Assembly: GCA_036823195.1 (NCBI GenBank)
Contig: DAISGI010000033.1
Location: 1-29,414, forward strand
Direction of reading: 5' to 3'
DNA from: UBA4874 sp002399435
Lineage (GTDB): Bacteria; Bacillota; Clostridia; Caldicoprobacterales; DTU083
Length of the DNA stretch: 29,414 bases
Both the position numbers and the translations under genes were made by a program. The notes under the pieces are model-generated. The model was not told the DNA's origin, did no database searches, and saw only the letters and a program-made list of their open reading frames with translations. Below are positions 8,161 to 16,921 of this stretch, piece after piece; the stretch's first letter is position 1, and every line of letters begins with the position of its first letter.

Positions 8161-8793
8161 TTGGCAAAGCAGAAAAATTATGTTTCGGAAGCAGTGATGC
8201 GGCGTATACCAAGGTACTACCGTTATTTGACGGACATTGAAAAAGCCGGAACGGAGCGAATATCCTCCAGGGAGCTCAGTCAGCGTATGAGATTAACCGC
8301 TTCTCAGATTCGACAGGATTTCAATTGTTTTGGTGGATTCGGGCAGCAGGGTTATGGCTATAATGTCAGCGAGCTCCGGCAGGAACTGCAAAAGATATTG
8401 GGCGTGAATACAGACCATCATGTCATTGTAATTGGTGCGGGGAATCTTGGACAGGCCCTTGCCAATTATACCGGATTCAAAAAAGACGGTTTTCTTGTCA
8501 ATGGATTGTTTGATATTAATCCCAGGCTGATCGGGATTTCCATCCGGGGCATCAATATTTATGATCTGGACGATCTGGAGCGCTTTACCGATCAAAATCC
8601 GATTCAGATCGCCGCCATTTGTACTCCCAAGGAAAAAGCCCAGGAAGTTACGAATCGGGTTGTCCGCAATGGCATTAAGGGAATATGGAACTTTGCGGCG
8701 GTTGACATTAACGTTCCGCAGGATGTGGTTGTGGAGAACGTCCACCTGAGTGACAGTCTTTATACGCTTTCTTTTCGGATGAATGATTATTGA
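8161..8793 (+). CDS. rex: Redox-sensing transcriptional repressor Rex
   Basis: Homodimeric DNA-binding protein that represses fermentation and respiration genes when the NADH/NAD+ ratio is low and lets go when NADH binds. Residues about 10-70 form the winged helix (IPRYYRYL near the start, then LTASQIRQDF, the recognition-helix region). Residues from about 85 form a Rossmann domain with the dinucleotide loop VIGAGNLGQAL (90-100). The C-terminus contains the usual domain-swapped helix region. The length of 210 aa is standard. The start codon is TTG at 8161, preceded by GGGAGG with 9 nt spacing. It has its own promoter, a Rex-like box downstream of the -10, and a terminator at 8842-8876, so it is monocistronic. 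Divergent pairing with a YdiF-like ABC-F gene is a familiar Firmicutes arrangement. Confidence 0.96.
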   Translation: MAKQKNYVSEAVMRRIPRYYRYLTDIEKAGTERISSRELSQRMRLTASQIRQDFNCFGGFGQQGYGYNVSELRQELQKILGVNTDHHVIVIGAGNLGQALANYTGFKKDGFLVNGLFDINPRLIGISIRGINIYDLDDLERFTDQNPIQIAAICTPKEKAQEVTNRVVRNGIKGIWNFAAVDINVPQDVVVENVHLSDSLYTLSFRMNDY

Positions 8794-8841
8794 TGCTCCC
8801 TGCGATCTGAAAGACTACATTTCACGGATGAGTAAGGATAT

Positions 8842-8876
8842 AGCCCCTTTGGCGGATGAAAGAGGGGCTTTTCCTT
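8842..8876 (+). terminator. Rho-independent terminator after rex
   Basis: AGCCCCTTT (8842-8850) pairs with AGAGGGGCT (8861-8869), nine base pairs including one G-U, with a ten-base loop, followed by TTTTCCTT. Confidence 0.85.
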
Positions 8877-8893
8877 ATTCGCGGCAGTTTTGC

Positions 8894-8922
8894 TTTTCAT
8901 TTTCCACAAAGCATATTATAAT
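8894..8922 (+). promoter_or_regulatory. Promoter of manA
   Basis: TTTTCA (8894-8899), 17-nt spacer, TATAAT (8917-8922, perfect -10). It lies about 40 nt before the proposed TTG start. Confidence 0.5.
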
Positions 8923-8961
8923 AAAGGAAGTTTCATGAAGTTTCATGATGAGGTGATAAGT

Positions 8962-10014
<1,053 letters not shown>

Positions 10015-10027
10015 CAGCAGCAGCTTT

Positions 10028-10165
10028 ATGGCAGCAGAATGATTAGATGGCAGAATCGTTTGGATGGCAGATGAATCAGACGGCAGAACCGTTTGGATGG
10101 CAGCAGAATGAATAAATGGCAGAACCGTTTGGATGACAGATGAATCAGACGGCAGAACCGTTTAG
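10028..10165. repeat. 69-bp tandem duplication before the rhomboid gene
   Basis: Two adjacent copies, 10028-10096 and 10097-10165, differ at about five positions. Each contains two copies of a shorter motif, GGCAGAAYCGTTTGG, so that motif occurs four times in 115 bp. The last copy runs straight into the SD AGGAGG (10164-10169) of the next gene. No coding frame is evident. Confidence 0.85.
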
Positions 10166-10174
10166 GAGGATGAT

Positions 10175-11257
10175 ATGTCGGATCAAGAGGACAGAAAAGA
10201 CTTTATCGAAGGGGAGTATGAGGTGGTGAACGAAAGAGATGCCCGGGAAGATCCGGGCTCGGAAGGATACCATTCTCCGGGCTTTCTGTATATGGATTCC
10301 CGTCCGCCTTATGTGACATATGTTTTTTTGGGACTGAACATCGCCGCATACCTGCTGATGCGCGTTGCCGGGATACTTCTTCATTTAAATCAAAGTGAGC
10401 AGCTGCTGGTATTTGGAGCAAAGGTCAATGTGCTGATCGCCCACGGGCAGTATTGGCGGCTTTTGACTGCCATGTTTCTCCATGTTGGCCTTCTTCACCT
10501 GCTCTTCAACTCCTATGCGCTTTATATATATGGTCCGGTGGTGGAGCGCCTTTTTGGCAAGGCAAAGTTTGCGTTGATTTATTTGATGTCCGGATTGATG
10601 GGGAGTCTGTTCAGCTATCTGTTCAGTGCCAACAGCGCAGTTGGGGCTTCCGGTGCCATATTCGGGCTTCTGGGGTCTCTTCTGTATTTTCGCCGGCGGA
10701 ACAGGGAAGTGTTCCATCGTGTATTTGGAACGGGTCTGATGATGGTCATTGGCATCAACCTGTTTTTTGGAATGGTGCAGCCCGGGATTGACAACTGGGG
10801 ACATATCGGAGGACTGACAGGCGGATATCTGCTTGGGAATGCCGTCGGACTTTTCCGGGAAAGTGGATTCCAGATGAAAAGGCTGCTGACCTGGGTGCTG
10901 ATCGCTTTGATTTTCCTGTTTGGGCTGTGGTATGGCGGAGAAAAATATACGATAAGCAGCTATCCCCGTCTGCCGGGATCTCCCATACCCGAAGCACCAC
11001 AGCCGGGGGATAAGAATACCCTGCAGCGTGAGGCTCTTCCAGACGAAGGCAGCGATGCGGAGGCTGTTTTGACAGGCAGACATCAATCCGGGCCAGCAGA
11101 AAAGGCGAAAGAGGTGCAAAGTGGGACAGGTTTCCATTGTAAAGTGCGGGGAGTACTCATCGGAACAGGTTTATCGGGCGGTGTCCCGAAGTATTGGGCT
11201 TCTGGGCGGTATGGATCATTTTGTGAAGCCGGGCGAAAAGGTTTTATTGAAATGTAA
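10175..11257 (+). CDS. Rhomboid-family intramembrane serine protease
   Basis: Integral membrane protease that cleaves transmembrane substrates. After a charged cytoplasmic N-terminus (1-45) come about six to seven hydrophobic segments. The catalytic Ser159 lies in GASGAIFG and His210 in DNWGHIGGLTGG; HVGLLHLLFN (103-112) supplies the conserved His/Asn of the oxyanion region. The final membrane helix (about 236-253) is followed by a polar, Pro/Glu-rich tail. AGGAGG lies 5 nt before the ATG. The reading frame continues 137 bp into the next gene, so the last 45 or so residues are read from DNA that also encodes the conserved N-terminus of the DUF362 protein. That tail is therefore suspicious: the original stop may have been lost by mutation or frameshift near 11100. 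The protease domain is intact. Confidence 0.85.
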   Translation: MSDQEDRKDFIEGEYEVVNERDAREDPGSEGYHSPGFLYMDSRPPYVTYVFLGLNIAAYLLMRVAGILLHLNQSEQLLVFGAKVNVLIAHGQYWRLLTAMFLHVGLLHLLFNSYALYIYGPVVERLFGKAKFALIYLMSGLMGSLFSYLFSANSAVGASGAIFGLLGSLLYFRRRNREVFHRVFGTGLMMVIGINLFFGMVQPGIDNWGHIGGLTGGYLLGNAVGLFRESGFQMKRLLTWVLIALIFLFGLWYGGEKYTISSYPRLPGSPIPEAPQPGDKNTLQREALPDEGSDAEAVLTGRHQSGPAEKAKEVQSGTGFHCKVRGVLIGTGLSGGVPKYWASGRYGSFCEAGRKGFIEM

Positions 11258-12269
11258 CCTGTTGATGAAAAAAAGTCCGGAGGAAGCGACGACGACCCAT
11301 CCGGAAGTGGCGGCGGCTGTTGCCAGACTGGTCCGGGAAGCCGGTGCCGTTCCGATTCTTGCCGACAGCCCCAGCGGGCTTTTCAATGTGCATGCCCTGA
11401 GGGCGGTCTACCGGGGATGTGGAATGGAAGAGATCGCCCGGCGGGATCATATTGAGCTGAATGAAAATGTCGGGGAAGCGGAGGTTTCCCATCCGGAGGG
11501 AAAGATTATCCGAAGTCTGACGGTGATGGAGATTCTTCAGGAAGTCGATGCCGTGATAGATATTGCCAAGCTCAAGACCCACGGCATGACGATCTAGACC
11601 GGCGCAGTAAAAAATCTGTTCGGGGTGATCCCCGGGACGACAAAGGCGGAATATCATCTGCGGATGAAGCGCCTGGAGGACTTCTCCAATATGCTGGTGG
11701 ATATCTGCACCTATGTGAAACCTGTGCTTTCCGTTATGGACGCAGTGGTTGGAATGGAAGGGCAGGGGCCTTCCGCAGGGGATCCCAGGAAAATCGGAGC
11801 AATCCTGGCAAGTGAAAGCCCCTTTGCCCTGGATGTGGCGGCCTGTTCCATGGTGGGGATTGACCCGGACACAGTGTGCACCATCCAAAGGGCTCGGGAA
11901 AGGGGACTGTGCAGCAGCCGGCTGCAGGATCTGACATTGCTTGGTGATCCCATGGAGGATCTGCTTGTGCGGGATTTCCGGATACCGGAACACAAACATG
12001 CGGGCATGGTGGAACAATATTTCGGCAAGGACAGCCGGATTGGCCGGTTTATTAACTATCATTTCGGCCCCAGGCCGGTTTTCCTCCAGGAAGGCTGCGT
12101 AGGGTGCGGGAACTGCGCAGGGAACTGTCCGCCAAAGGCCATCACCATGGTGAACCACAGGCCGGAAGTCGATCTGAAAAAATGTATCCGCTGCTATTGC
12201 TGCCAGGAGCTGTGCCCGCAGAAAACCGTTGCAATCAAACGCAGCTGGATATTCCGGACCTTTCAGTAA
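11121..12269 (+). pseudogene. DUF362 / 4Fe-4S ferredoxin-domain protein, interrupted by one in-frame TAG
   Basis: One reading frame encodes a full DUF362-type protein with a C-terminal two-cluster ferredoxin, broken only by TAG at 11595-11597 (codon 159). Upstream are the family blocks LKCNLLMKKSPEEATTTHPE and AKLKTHGMTI; right after the stop come TGAVKNLFGVIPGTTKAEYH and later VGMEGQGPSAGDPRKIG. Relatives usually read HG-x-T-x-(F/Y)-TGAVKNLFG, so a Tyr codon TAT or TAC changed by one base would explain it. The ferredoxin part holds CVGCGNCAGNCPP and CIRCYCCQELCPQ, eight cysteines in the CxxCxxCxxxC pattern. The start is GTG at 11121 with GAGGTG upstream, overlapping the rhomboid frame. The downstream half still looks intact, so the mutation is recent, is a sequencing error, or is read through. 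The cellular function of the family is not established; an electron-transfer role is an inference. Confidence 0.8.
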
Positions 12270-12284
12270 AAAGGTCCGGAATAT
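12249..12284. other. Strong hairpin at the end of the DUF362 gene
   Basis: ATATTCCGGACCTTT (12249-12263) is exactly complementary to AAAGGTCCGGAATAT (12270-12284) around a six-base loop that contains part of the stop region. The left arm is inside the last codons. There is no T-run on either side, so it is not a standard intrinsic terminator; it may stabilise the 3' end or act as a weak terminator. Confidence 0.6.
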
Positions 12285-12608
12285 TCCTAAAGAAACAGGG
12301 ATTCCTGTTCGTATATTGTTCAGTGGTACGCCTTCATTATGAACTGTGGAGAATGGTTTTACAATCTCATTCTGGAATTTGCTGTAAGACTTACGCTCAA
12401 TGATACCTTCTATTTTGTATGTCACTTTTGCTATTTATGTATTCATGTATTCACTTTTCCGGATTGGACCCGGACAGCCGGAAGCCGGTGGAGGACATAG
12501 AGGCACTTTGTGATACCGTCTGTGAAATGGACGGCGGGTCCATTACAGATCATCATGAACTGAAGAGTTCATGAAAATAATATTGACTTATGCCGCTGTA
12601 TTCTTTTT
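12285..12608. other. Intergenic stretch with a possible gene remnant
   Basis: About 320 bp without a recognised gene. A frame at 12419-12574 (+, ATG to TGA, 51 codons) reads ...FSGLDPDSRKPVEDIEALC..., ending ITDHHELKSS; the last 38 residues look protein-like, while the first dozen do not and there is no SD. This suggests the tail of a decayed gene. The complementary strand at about 12290-12425 also stays open (MTYKIEGIIERKSYSK...) but I recognise no family. An 8-bp palindrome, CATGAACT-GAAG-AGTTCATG (12554-12573), sits at the end of the stretch. Confidence 0.3.
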
Positions 12609-14189
12609 CTACCGGTGCAGCCCCACCGTGGCAAGGAAATGATCCAACCCATTCCGGCCGTCGGACGTCACCTTGAATACCCCGGCATCGGTGAGTACCT
12701 GCTGACACACGGCTCCCACCTCATTTTTCAGTACGGATTCTGCTTCCGGTTCGGACAGGCTGTTGCCGTAATGGCTTATCAGCTCCCTGATCCAGGTACT
12801 GTGGGAATGCAGCGGATGCTCCGGATCGTCCATGCGATCCACTCTTTCCCTTGCCGTTCCGGTCAGATATTCCTTCAGACTGCCCAGCTCCTTCTGCAGC
12901 CGTCCCGGCAGGATGAACAGGCCCATCACTTCGATCAGGCCGATATTCTCCTTCTTGATGTGGTGCAGCGCCGAATGGGGATGAAAGATCCCCAGAGGGT
13001 ATTTCTCACTGGTCCGGTTGTTCCGGAAGACCAGGTCCAGTTCAAAACCTTCGTCCGGCTTCCTTCTGGCAATGGGAGTAATGGTATTGTGGGGAATACG
13101 ATTTCCCTCCGGATCGGTGGTGAAAGCCAGGATCTCACGCTCCGGATCGGAATATTTCCTCCAGGCGGTCAGGATCCGGAAGGCCAGATCCCCAAGCTTT
13201 TCCGGATCGGAGCTGCGCAGGCGAAGTGTGGACATGGGCCAGTGAACCACAGCTGCCTGAACATCCGGGAACCCGTCGCAGGCAAGGGAATATTCCTCAC
13301 GTGCTTTTTCCATGGGGAAAACGGAACGGCCTCCCTGAAAGTGATCGTGGTTCAGGATGGATCCGCCGACAATGGGAAGATCCGCATTGGAGCCGATAAA
13401 ATAGTGGGGGAAGATGCCCAGGAATTGGAACAGGCGGTCAAAGGTCTCCCGGGTCAGCTTCATGGGAACGTGCTTTTCCTTCAGGACAATGCAGTGTTCA
13501 TTGTAATAAACATAGGGGGAATACTGGAAATACCAGGTTTCCCCGCACAGGTCCAGGGGCAGGGTACGGTGCGTCTGGCGGGCAGGATGATCGATTCTTC
13601 CTGCGTACCCTTCATTCTCCGGACAGAGCAGGCATTTGGGGTAGCCGGATTGAGGAGCGCTTTTGAGTGCGGCGATTTCCCTGGGGTCTTTCTCCGGCTT
13701 GGTCAGATTGATAGTGATGTTCAGATTGCCAAAAGAACTTTTATAATCCCATTTCCGGTTTTTTGCGATACGATCCATTCTTATGTAATCCGACTTCCGG
13801 CACAGACAATAAAAATATTCCGTTGCGGCACGGATGCCGTCCCTGCGCCGGATGTCCTTAAATTTGCGAATAATCTCAGACGGCCTGGGCAGAAGCAGTC
13901 CCATAATACGGGTGTCCAGCAGGTCCCGGCGGGTCTGGGTGTTTTCCTTCAGAATTCCTTTTTCATAGCAGTAGTCCAGGAGCTTTTCCAGAATCGGTGT
14001 GGCATACTCCGGCACTTCGGTTTTGTCCCATACCTCTTCGGGATGGGCCAAAGGCTCCCGGATTTCAAGGAGATCCATCAGCCGGTTTCGCATGAAAACC
14101 ACATCGCTCTCCTCAATCAGCTTATTTTGCACGGCAAAGTGCAGCAGTTCCTCCATTAAAACCGATCCACGATCTTCATCAGCGTTCAT
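12609..14189 (-). CDS. galT: UDP-glucose--hexose-1-phosphate uridylyltransferase, class II
   Basis: Leloir-pathway enzyme that exchanges UMP between UDP-glucose and galactose 1-phosphate, giving UDP-galactose and glucose 1-phosphate. The length of 526 aa and the sequence are those of the Firmicutes GalT class, longer than the 350-aa E. coli type. Landmarks are SILNHDHFQGG, NEHCIVLKEKHVPM, and the His-rich block FHPHSALHHIKKENIGL, with the adjacent LIEVMGLFILPGRL. The upstream gene galK ends 111 bp before, on the same strand, and no terminator lies between, so galK-galT form an operon; a TATAAT-like element at 14241-14236 could add a weak internal start. GAGGTG lies a little far (13 nt) from the ATG at 14189; a second in-frame ATG at 14156 is possible. 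No galE or galM is present in the window. Confidence 0.93.
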   Translation of the reverse strand: MNADEDRGSVLMEELLHFAVQNKLIEESDVVFMRNRLMDLLEIREPLAHPEEVWDKTEVPEYATPILEKLLDYCYEKGILKENTQTRRDLLDTRIMGLLLPRPSEIIRKFKDIRRRDGIRAATEYFYCLCRKSDYIRMDRIAKNRKWDYKSSFGNLNITINLTKPEKDPREIAALKSAPQSGYPKCLLCPENEGYAGRIDHPARQTHRTLPLDLCGETWYFQYSPYVYYNEHCIVLKEKHVPMKLTRETFDRLFQFLGIFPHYFIGSNADLPIVGGSILNHDHFQGGRSVFPMEKAREEYSLACDGFPDVQAAVVHWPMSTLRLRSSDPEKLGDLAFRILTAWRKYSDPEREILAFTTDPEGNRIPHNTITPIARRKPDEGFELDLVFRNNRTSEKYPLGIFHPHSALHHIKKENIGLIEVMGLFILPGRLQKELGSLKEYLTGTARERVDRMDDPEHPLHSHSTWIRELISHYGNSLSEPEAESVLKNEVGAVCQQVLTDAGVFKVTSDGRNGLDHFLATVGLHR

Positions 14190-14300
14190 AACAGTCCGTA
14201 CACCTCTTCTTGATTTGTCTCTTTTTATTTCAGCTATTATACGATGCAGCCGGAAGAAATCCTTTCCTGTCCGTCTGCCAAAATGGTCCCGGCATCCGAT

Positions 14301-15626
14301 TCATTCACTCCAACAAGGGTTCAGGTGCAGTGTTCCGAAGGGGCGGATATTTAGAATGGTGACCGCTTTGTCTCCAAAGATGTTCTCCATTTGTTCCACA
14401 TACTCCGCGAGGCAGGAGTCCGGCAGATAAACCTGGATGGTTCCGGCAAATCCCCCGCCGTGGACCCGGCATGCGCCTTCCCCTTTTTGCCGGATGAAGT
14501 TTTCCGTTACCGCCAGTGCCAGGGGGACTCCCTGCTCCTGCGGATTCTGATTGGAATAACAGTTCTGGAGAAGCCGCCAGGAACTGCTGCCGGATTCGTT
14601 GACCATATCCAGAAAATCCCGGAACCGGTCTTCCTCCAAAGCTCTCGCCTGGCGAACGACTCTTTGGTCGTCACCAAAGAAATGCATGGCCCGTAGGATC
14701 GCCCGGTCGCCCACCCTTTTCCGGAGAGTCGGGATATTTTCGATCAGTTCCTCCATGGTCAGCTCCCGCAGAACCCTTTTCCCCAAAGCCTCTGCCACCT
14801 GCTTCATTTCCCGGGGAACGTCCGCATAATCCTGAGTCAGATCGGCATGATTCCCGCCGGTATCCACAACCAGCATGTGGTATCCGTGGGCTGCCGGATC
14901 AAAACGGATCTTACGGATGGCAGGTCTTTCACTGTCCTTAAAGTCTATGGTTATAAACCCGCCAACAGCACAGGCCATTTGATCCATCAGTCCGCAGGGC
15001 TTCCCAAAGAAGATATTTTCCGCATATTGACCGACAATGGCCAGCAGAGCGGGAGCCATTCGGCCATCGTTGTACAGGGTGTTCAGAATGGTCCCCAACA
15101 GGACCTCTATGGAAGCGGAGGAGCTGAGACCGGAGCCTCTGGCGACCGAACTGGACACATACGCCCGGAATCCGCCGATGGAGAAGCCAAGCTGGCGGAA
15201 CCGGGCAGCGGTTCCACGGATCAGGGCCGTCGTGGTTTCCTTTTCTTCCGGAATGGGTTTCAGGGTGCTTAAATCCGCCTGAAATACCTCAGGATATCCT
15301 TCGGAACAAATGGTGATTGTGTTGTCCCCGGTTTTCTCCGCGGCGGCAATGGTATCGAAGTGCACCGCTGCGGCCAGGACACGGCCTGCATTGTGGTCCG
15401 TATGGTTGCCGCCCACTTCGGTACGTCCCGGTGTGCTGAACAGATGGATCGGGCCCGACGCATCCGGGAACCTCTCCTGATACGTTTCAACCAAATTTTG
15501 GTAACGGTTTATTTGTGCACATACTGTTTGTTCCTTCCGCCCATATAATTTGGTGAACAGCTCCTTCGTTTGTGTACTCTCCAATTGAGCATGAATCTTC
15601 TGAAAAGAAAAAGTTTCCTCGTGCAT
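14301..15626 (-). CDS. galK: Galactokinase (GHMP kinase family)
   Basis: Phosphorylates galactose at C1 with ATP, the first Leloir step. GHMP motifs are clear: motif 1 GRTEVGGNHTDHN (67-79), motif 2 SVARGSGLSSSASIE (160-174), the catalytic Asp215 in GKPCGLMDQM, and motif 3 VHGGGFAGTIQVYL near the C-terminus. Motif 1 is atypical: classical galactokinases have GEHTDY, in which the Glu contacts galactose; here the Glu position is Asn74 and the Tyr position is His78. The substrate could therefore differ or this may be a clostridial variant; linkage to galT supports galactose. The start is ATG at 15626 because AAAGGAG lies 6 nt upstream; an in-frame ATG 21 bases earlier lies before this SD. The product is 441 aa, longer than the usual 390. 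It is divergent from ldh. Confidence 0.88.
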   Translation of the reverse strand: MHEETFSFQKIHAQLESTQTKELFTKLYGRKEQTVCAQINRYQNLVETYQERFPDASGPIHLFSTPGRTEVGGNHTDHNAGRVLAAAVHFDTIAAAEKTGDNTITICSEGYPEVFQADLSTLKPIPEEKETTTALIRGTAARFRQLGFSIGGFRAYVSSSVARGSGLSSSASIEVLLGTILNTLYNDGRMAPALLAIVGQYAENIFFGKPCGLMDQMACAVGGFITIDFKDSERPAIRKIRFDPAAHGYHMLVVDTGGNHADLTQDYADVPREMKQVAEALGKRVLRELTMEELIENIPTLRKRVGDRAILRAMHFFGDDQRVVRQARALEEDRFRDFLDMVNESGSSSWRLLQNCYSNQNPQEQGVPLALAVTENFIRQKGEGACRVHGGGFAGTIQVYLPDSCLAEYVEQMENIFGDKAVTILNIRPFGTLHLNPCWSE

Positions 15627-15731
15627 GTGTGACTCCTTTCCCGGCATTGGTTCCTTTGCTTTTGATATTGATTCCTTTTGATTTTAAAGAAAAACGGCAG
15701 CTTTTCTGATTTCTTTACGTTTCGGACTCCA

Positions 15732-15758
15732 TTTCGTCGTTTCGTCAACATTATATCA
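15732..15758 (-). promoter_or_regulatory. Extended -10 promoter of galK-galT with a direct repeat at the start site
   Basis: On the complementary strand TGA-TATAAT (15758-15750) is an extended -10; no good -35 is visible. Just downstream, around the expected transcription start, plus-strand TTTCGTCG (15732-15739) and TTTCGTCA (15740-15747) are adjacent direct repeats that could bind a regulator. The operator role is inference. Confidence 0.4.
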
Positions 15759-15848
15759 AAAACTCCTGCTTTTTGCATTATCGTTATTTTGCCTGCGGGA
15801 TTGTTATTTTTTCTCCTTTTTGGGTTACGCTATGCCGGAACTGCTTTA

Positions 15849-15854
15849 TATAAT
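15849..15854 (+). promoter_or_regulatory. -10 element of the ldh promoter
   Basis: A perfect TATAAT 37 bases before the ldh start; the best -35 is a poor TTACGC (15825-15830) at 18 nt spacing, so the promoter may need an activator. I looked for a Rex-type box here and found none. Confidence 0.35.
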
Positions 15855-15890
15855 TCTATAGATGGATTTCATGAAAGGAGGATCTGTTTT

Positions 15891-16847
15891 ATGGCAGGCA
15901 AGAAAATAAATTCGGATAAGGTCTCCATTATCGGAGCAGGTTATGTTGGAGCCACGACAGCTTTTGCACTGATGACAGGCGGAGTGGTTTCGGAAATTGC
16001 ATTGATCGATGTCAATGAGAAAAGACTGGCAGGGGAAGTGCTGGATTTAAATCACGGGATTTCCTTTGTACCCCGGGTCCGCATCCGGAAAGGGACATCT
16101 GAGGACTGCGCAGACTCCAATATCGTAATTATCACGGCCGGAGCAAGTCAGAGGCCGGGCGAAACCCGGATGGATCTGCTGAAGCGCAATATCGATGTAT
16201 TCCGGCAGATCGTTCCCGGAATTGTGAAGCAAAACCGGGACTGTGTCATATTGGTCGTCACCAATCCGGTGGATATTCTGACCTATGCCACTTTGAAACT
16301 GTCCGGCCTGCCGGATCATCAGGTGATTGGTTCCGGCACGGTGCTGGACAGCGCCCGGCTCAGGTTTCTTCTCAGCGAGCATTGCCATTTGGCGCCTCAG
16401 AATGTTCATGCCTATATTATAGGCGAGCATGGGGATACGGAGGTTCCGGCGTGGAGCATCACCAACATTGCCGGTCTGCCCATTGAACAATTCTGTAAGC
16501 AGTGTGGCAGAGACTGTGCAAAGGAGGAAAGGGAAGCGATATTTGAGGAGGTAAAGAACTCCGCTTACCGCATCATTGAAGGGAAGGGCTCCACCTATTA
16601 TGCTGTAGCCCTTGCGGTACGCCGGATTGTGGAAGCCATTCTCCGGAATGAGAATTCCATTCTGTCTGTCTCATCCCTGATGAAGGGGCAGTATGGGGTG
16701 GAGGATGTGTGCCTCAGTTTGCCATCCGTGGTCAATGAGAAAGGGTTGTCCCGTATATTGGAGCTGCCTCTCGGTGAGGAGGAGATCGAAGGATTCCGCC
16801 ATTCCGCCGGGGTTTTGAAGGAGTTTCTGAAACAGGTCGAAATCTAA
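15891..16847 (+). CDS. ldh: L-lactate dehydrogenase
   Basis: Reduces pyruvate to L-lactate and reoxidises NADH, the main redox valve of fermentation. Residues 14-25 carry the dinucleotide loop (IGAGYVGATTAF). Substrate-specificity Gln87 and Arg88 lie in GASQRPGETRMDL (Gln marks lactate rather than malate dehydrogenase), Asp154 and Arg157 in VLDSARLRF, and the catalytic His180 in IIGEHGDTE. I start at ATG 15891, with AAAGGAGG (15874-15881) 9 nt upstream, giving 318 aa, the normal length; the frame is open further upstream but without homology. It is divergent from galK and has its own terminator at 16849-16910. NADH-linked activity and Rex in the same window suggest redox control, but no Rex box is evident at this promoter. 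Allosteric fructose-1,6-bisphosphate control is common in the family and cannot be judged here. Confidence 0.95.
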   Translation: MAGKKINSDKVSIIGAGYVGATTAFALMTGGVVSEIALIDVNEKRLAGEVLDLNHGISFVPRVRIRKGTSEDCADSNIVIITAGASQRPGETRMDLLKRNIDVFRQIVPGIVKQNRDCVILVVTNPVDILTYATLKLSGLPDHQVIGSGTVLDSARLRFLLSEHCHLAPQNVHAYIIGEHGDTEVPAWSITNIAGLPIEQFCKQCGRDCAKEEREAIFEEVKNSAYRIIEGKGSTYYAVALAVRRIVEAILRNENSILSVSSLMKGQYGVEDVCLSLPSVVNEKGLSRILELPLGEEEIEGFRHSAGVLKEFLKQVEI

Positions 16848-16848
16848 A

Positions 16849-16921
16849 ACTCCCTGTGGATGAGTCAGGGCGATTCCGCCTGGAATGCGGCGGATCGCCC
16901 TGGCGGGAGTCCTGTTATTGT
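16849..16921 (+). terminator. Terminator after ldh
   Basis: GGGCGATTCCGCC (16868-16880) pairs with GGCGGATCGCCC (16889-16900), one bulged T, and an outer ACTCCC/GGGAGT pair extends the structure; TTATTGTTTATT follows. It lies between convergent genes and could serve both strands. Confidence 0.7.

Noticed and set aside
11595..11597. TAG as a sense codon (pyrrolysine)
   Set aside because: TAG ends sdaAA and the ABC-F gene in this window, and DUF362 proteins have an ordinary aromatic residue here; no pyl genes are seen.
11244..12425. 393-codon open frame antisense to the DUF362 gene, as an alternative to a pseudogene
   Set aside because: The plus-strand frame has clear family motifs and ferredoxin cysteines on both sides of the TAG; the antisense product has none.
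12615..14159. 514-codon open frame antisense to galT
   Set aside because: It mirrors the galT coding sequence, has low-complexity antisense composition and matches no family; galT is clearly real.
15780..15890. Rex box at the ldh promoter
   Set aside because: TTGTTA occurs near 15800 but no ACAA half-site follows at the right distance.
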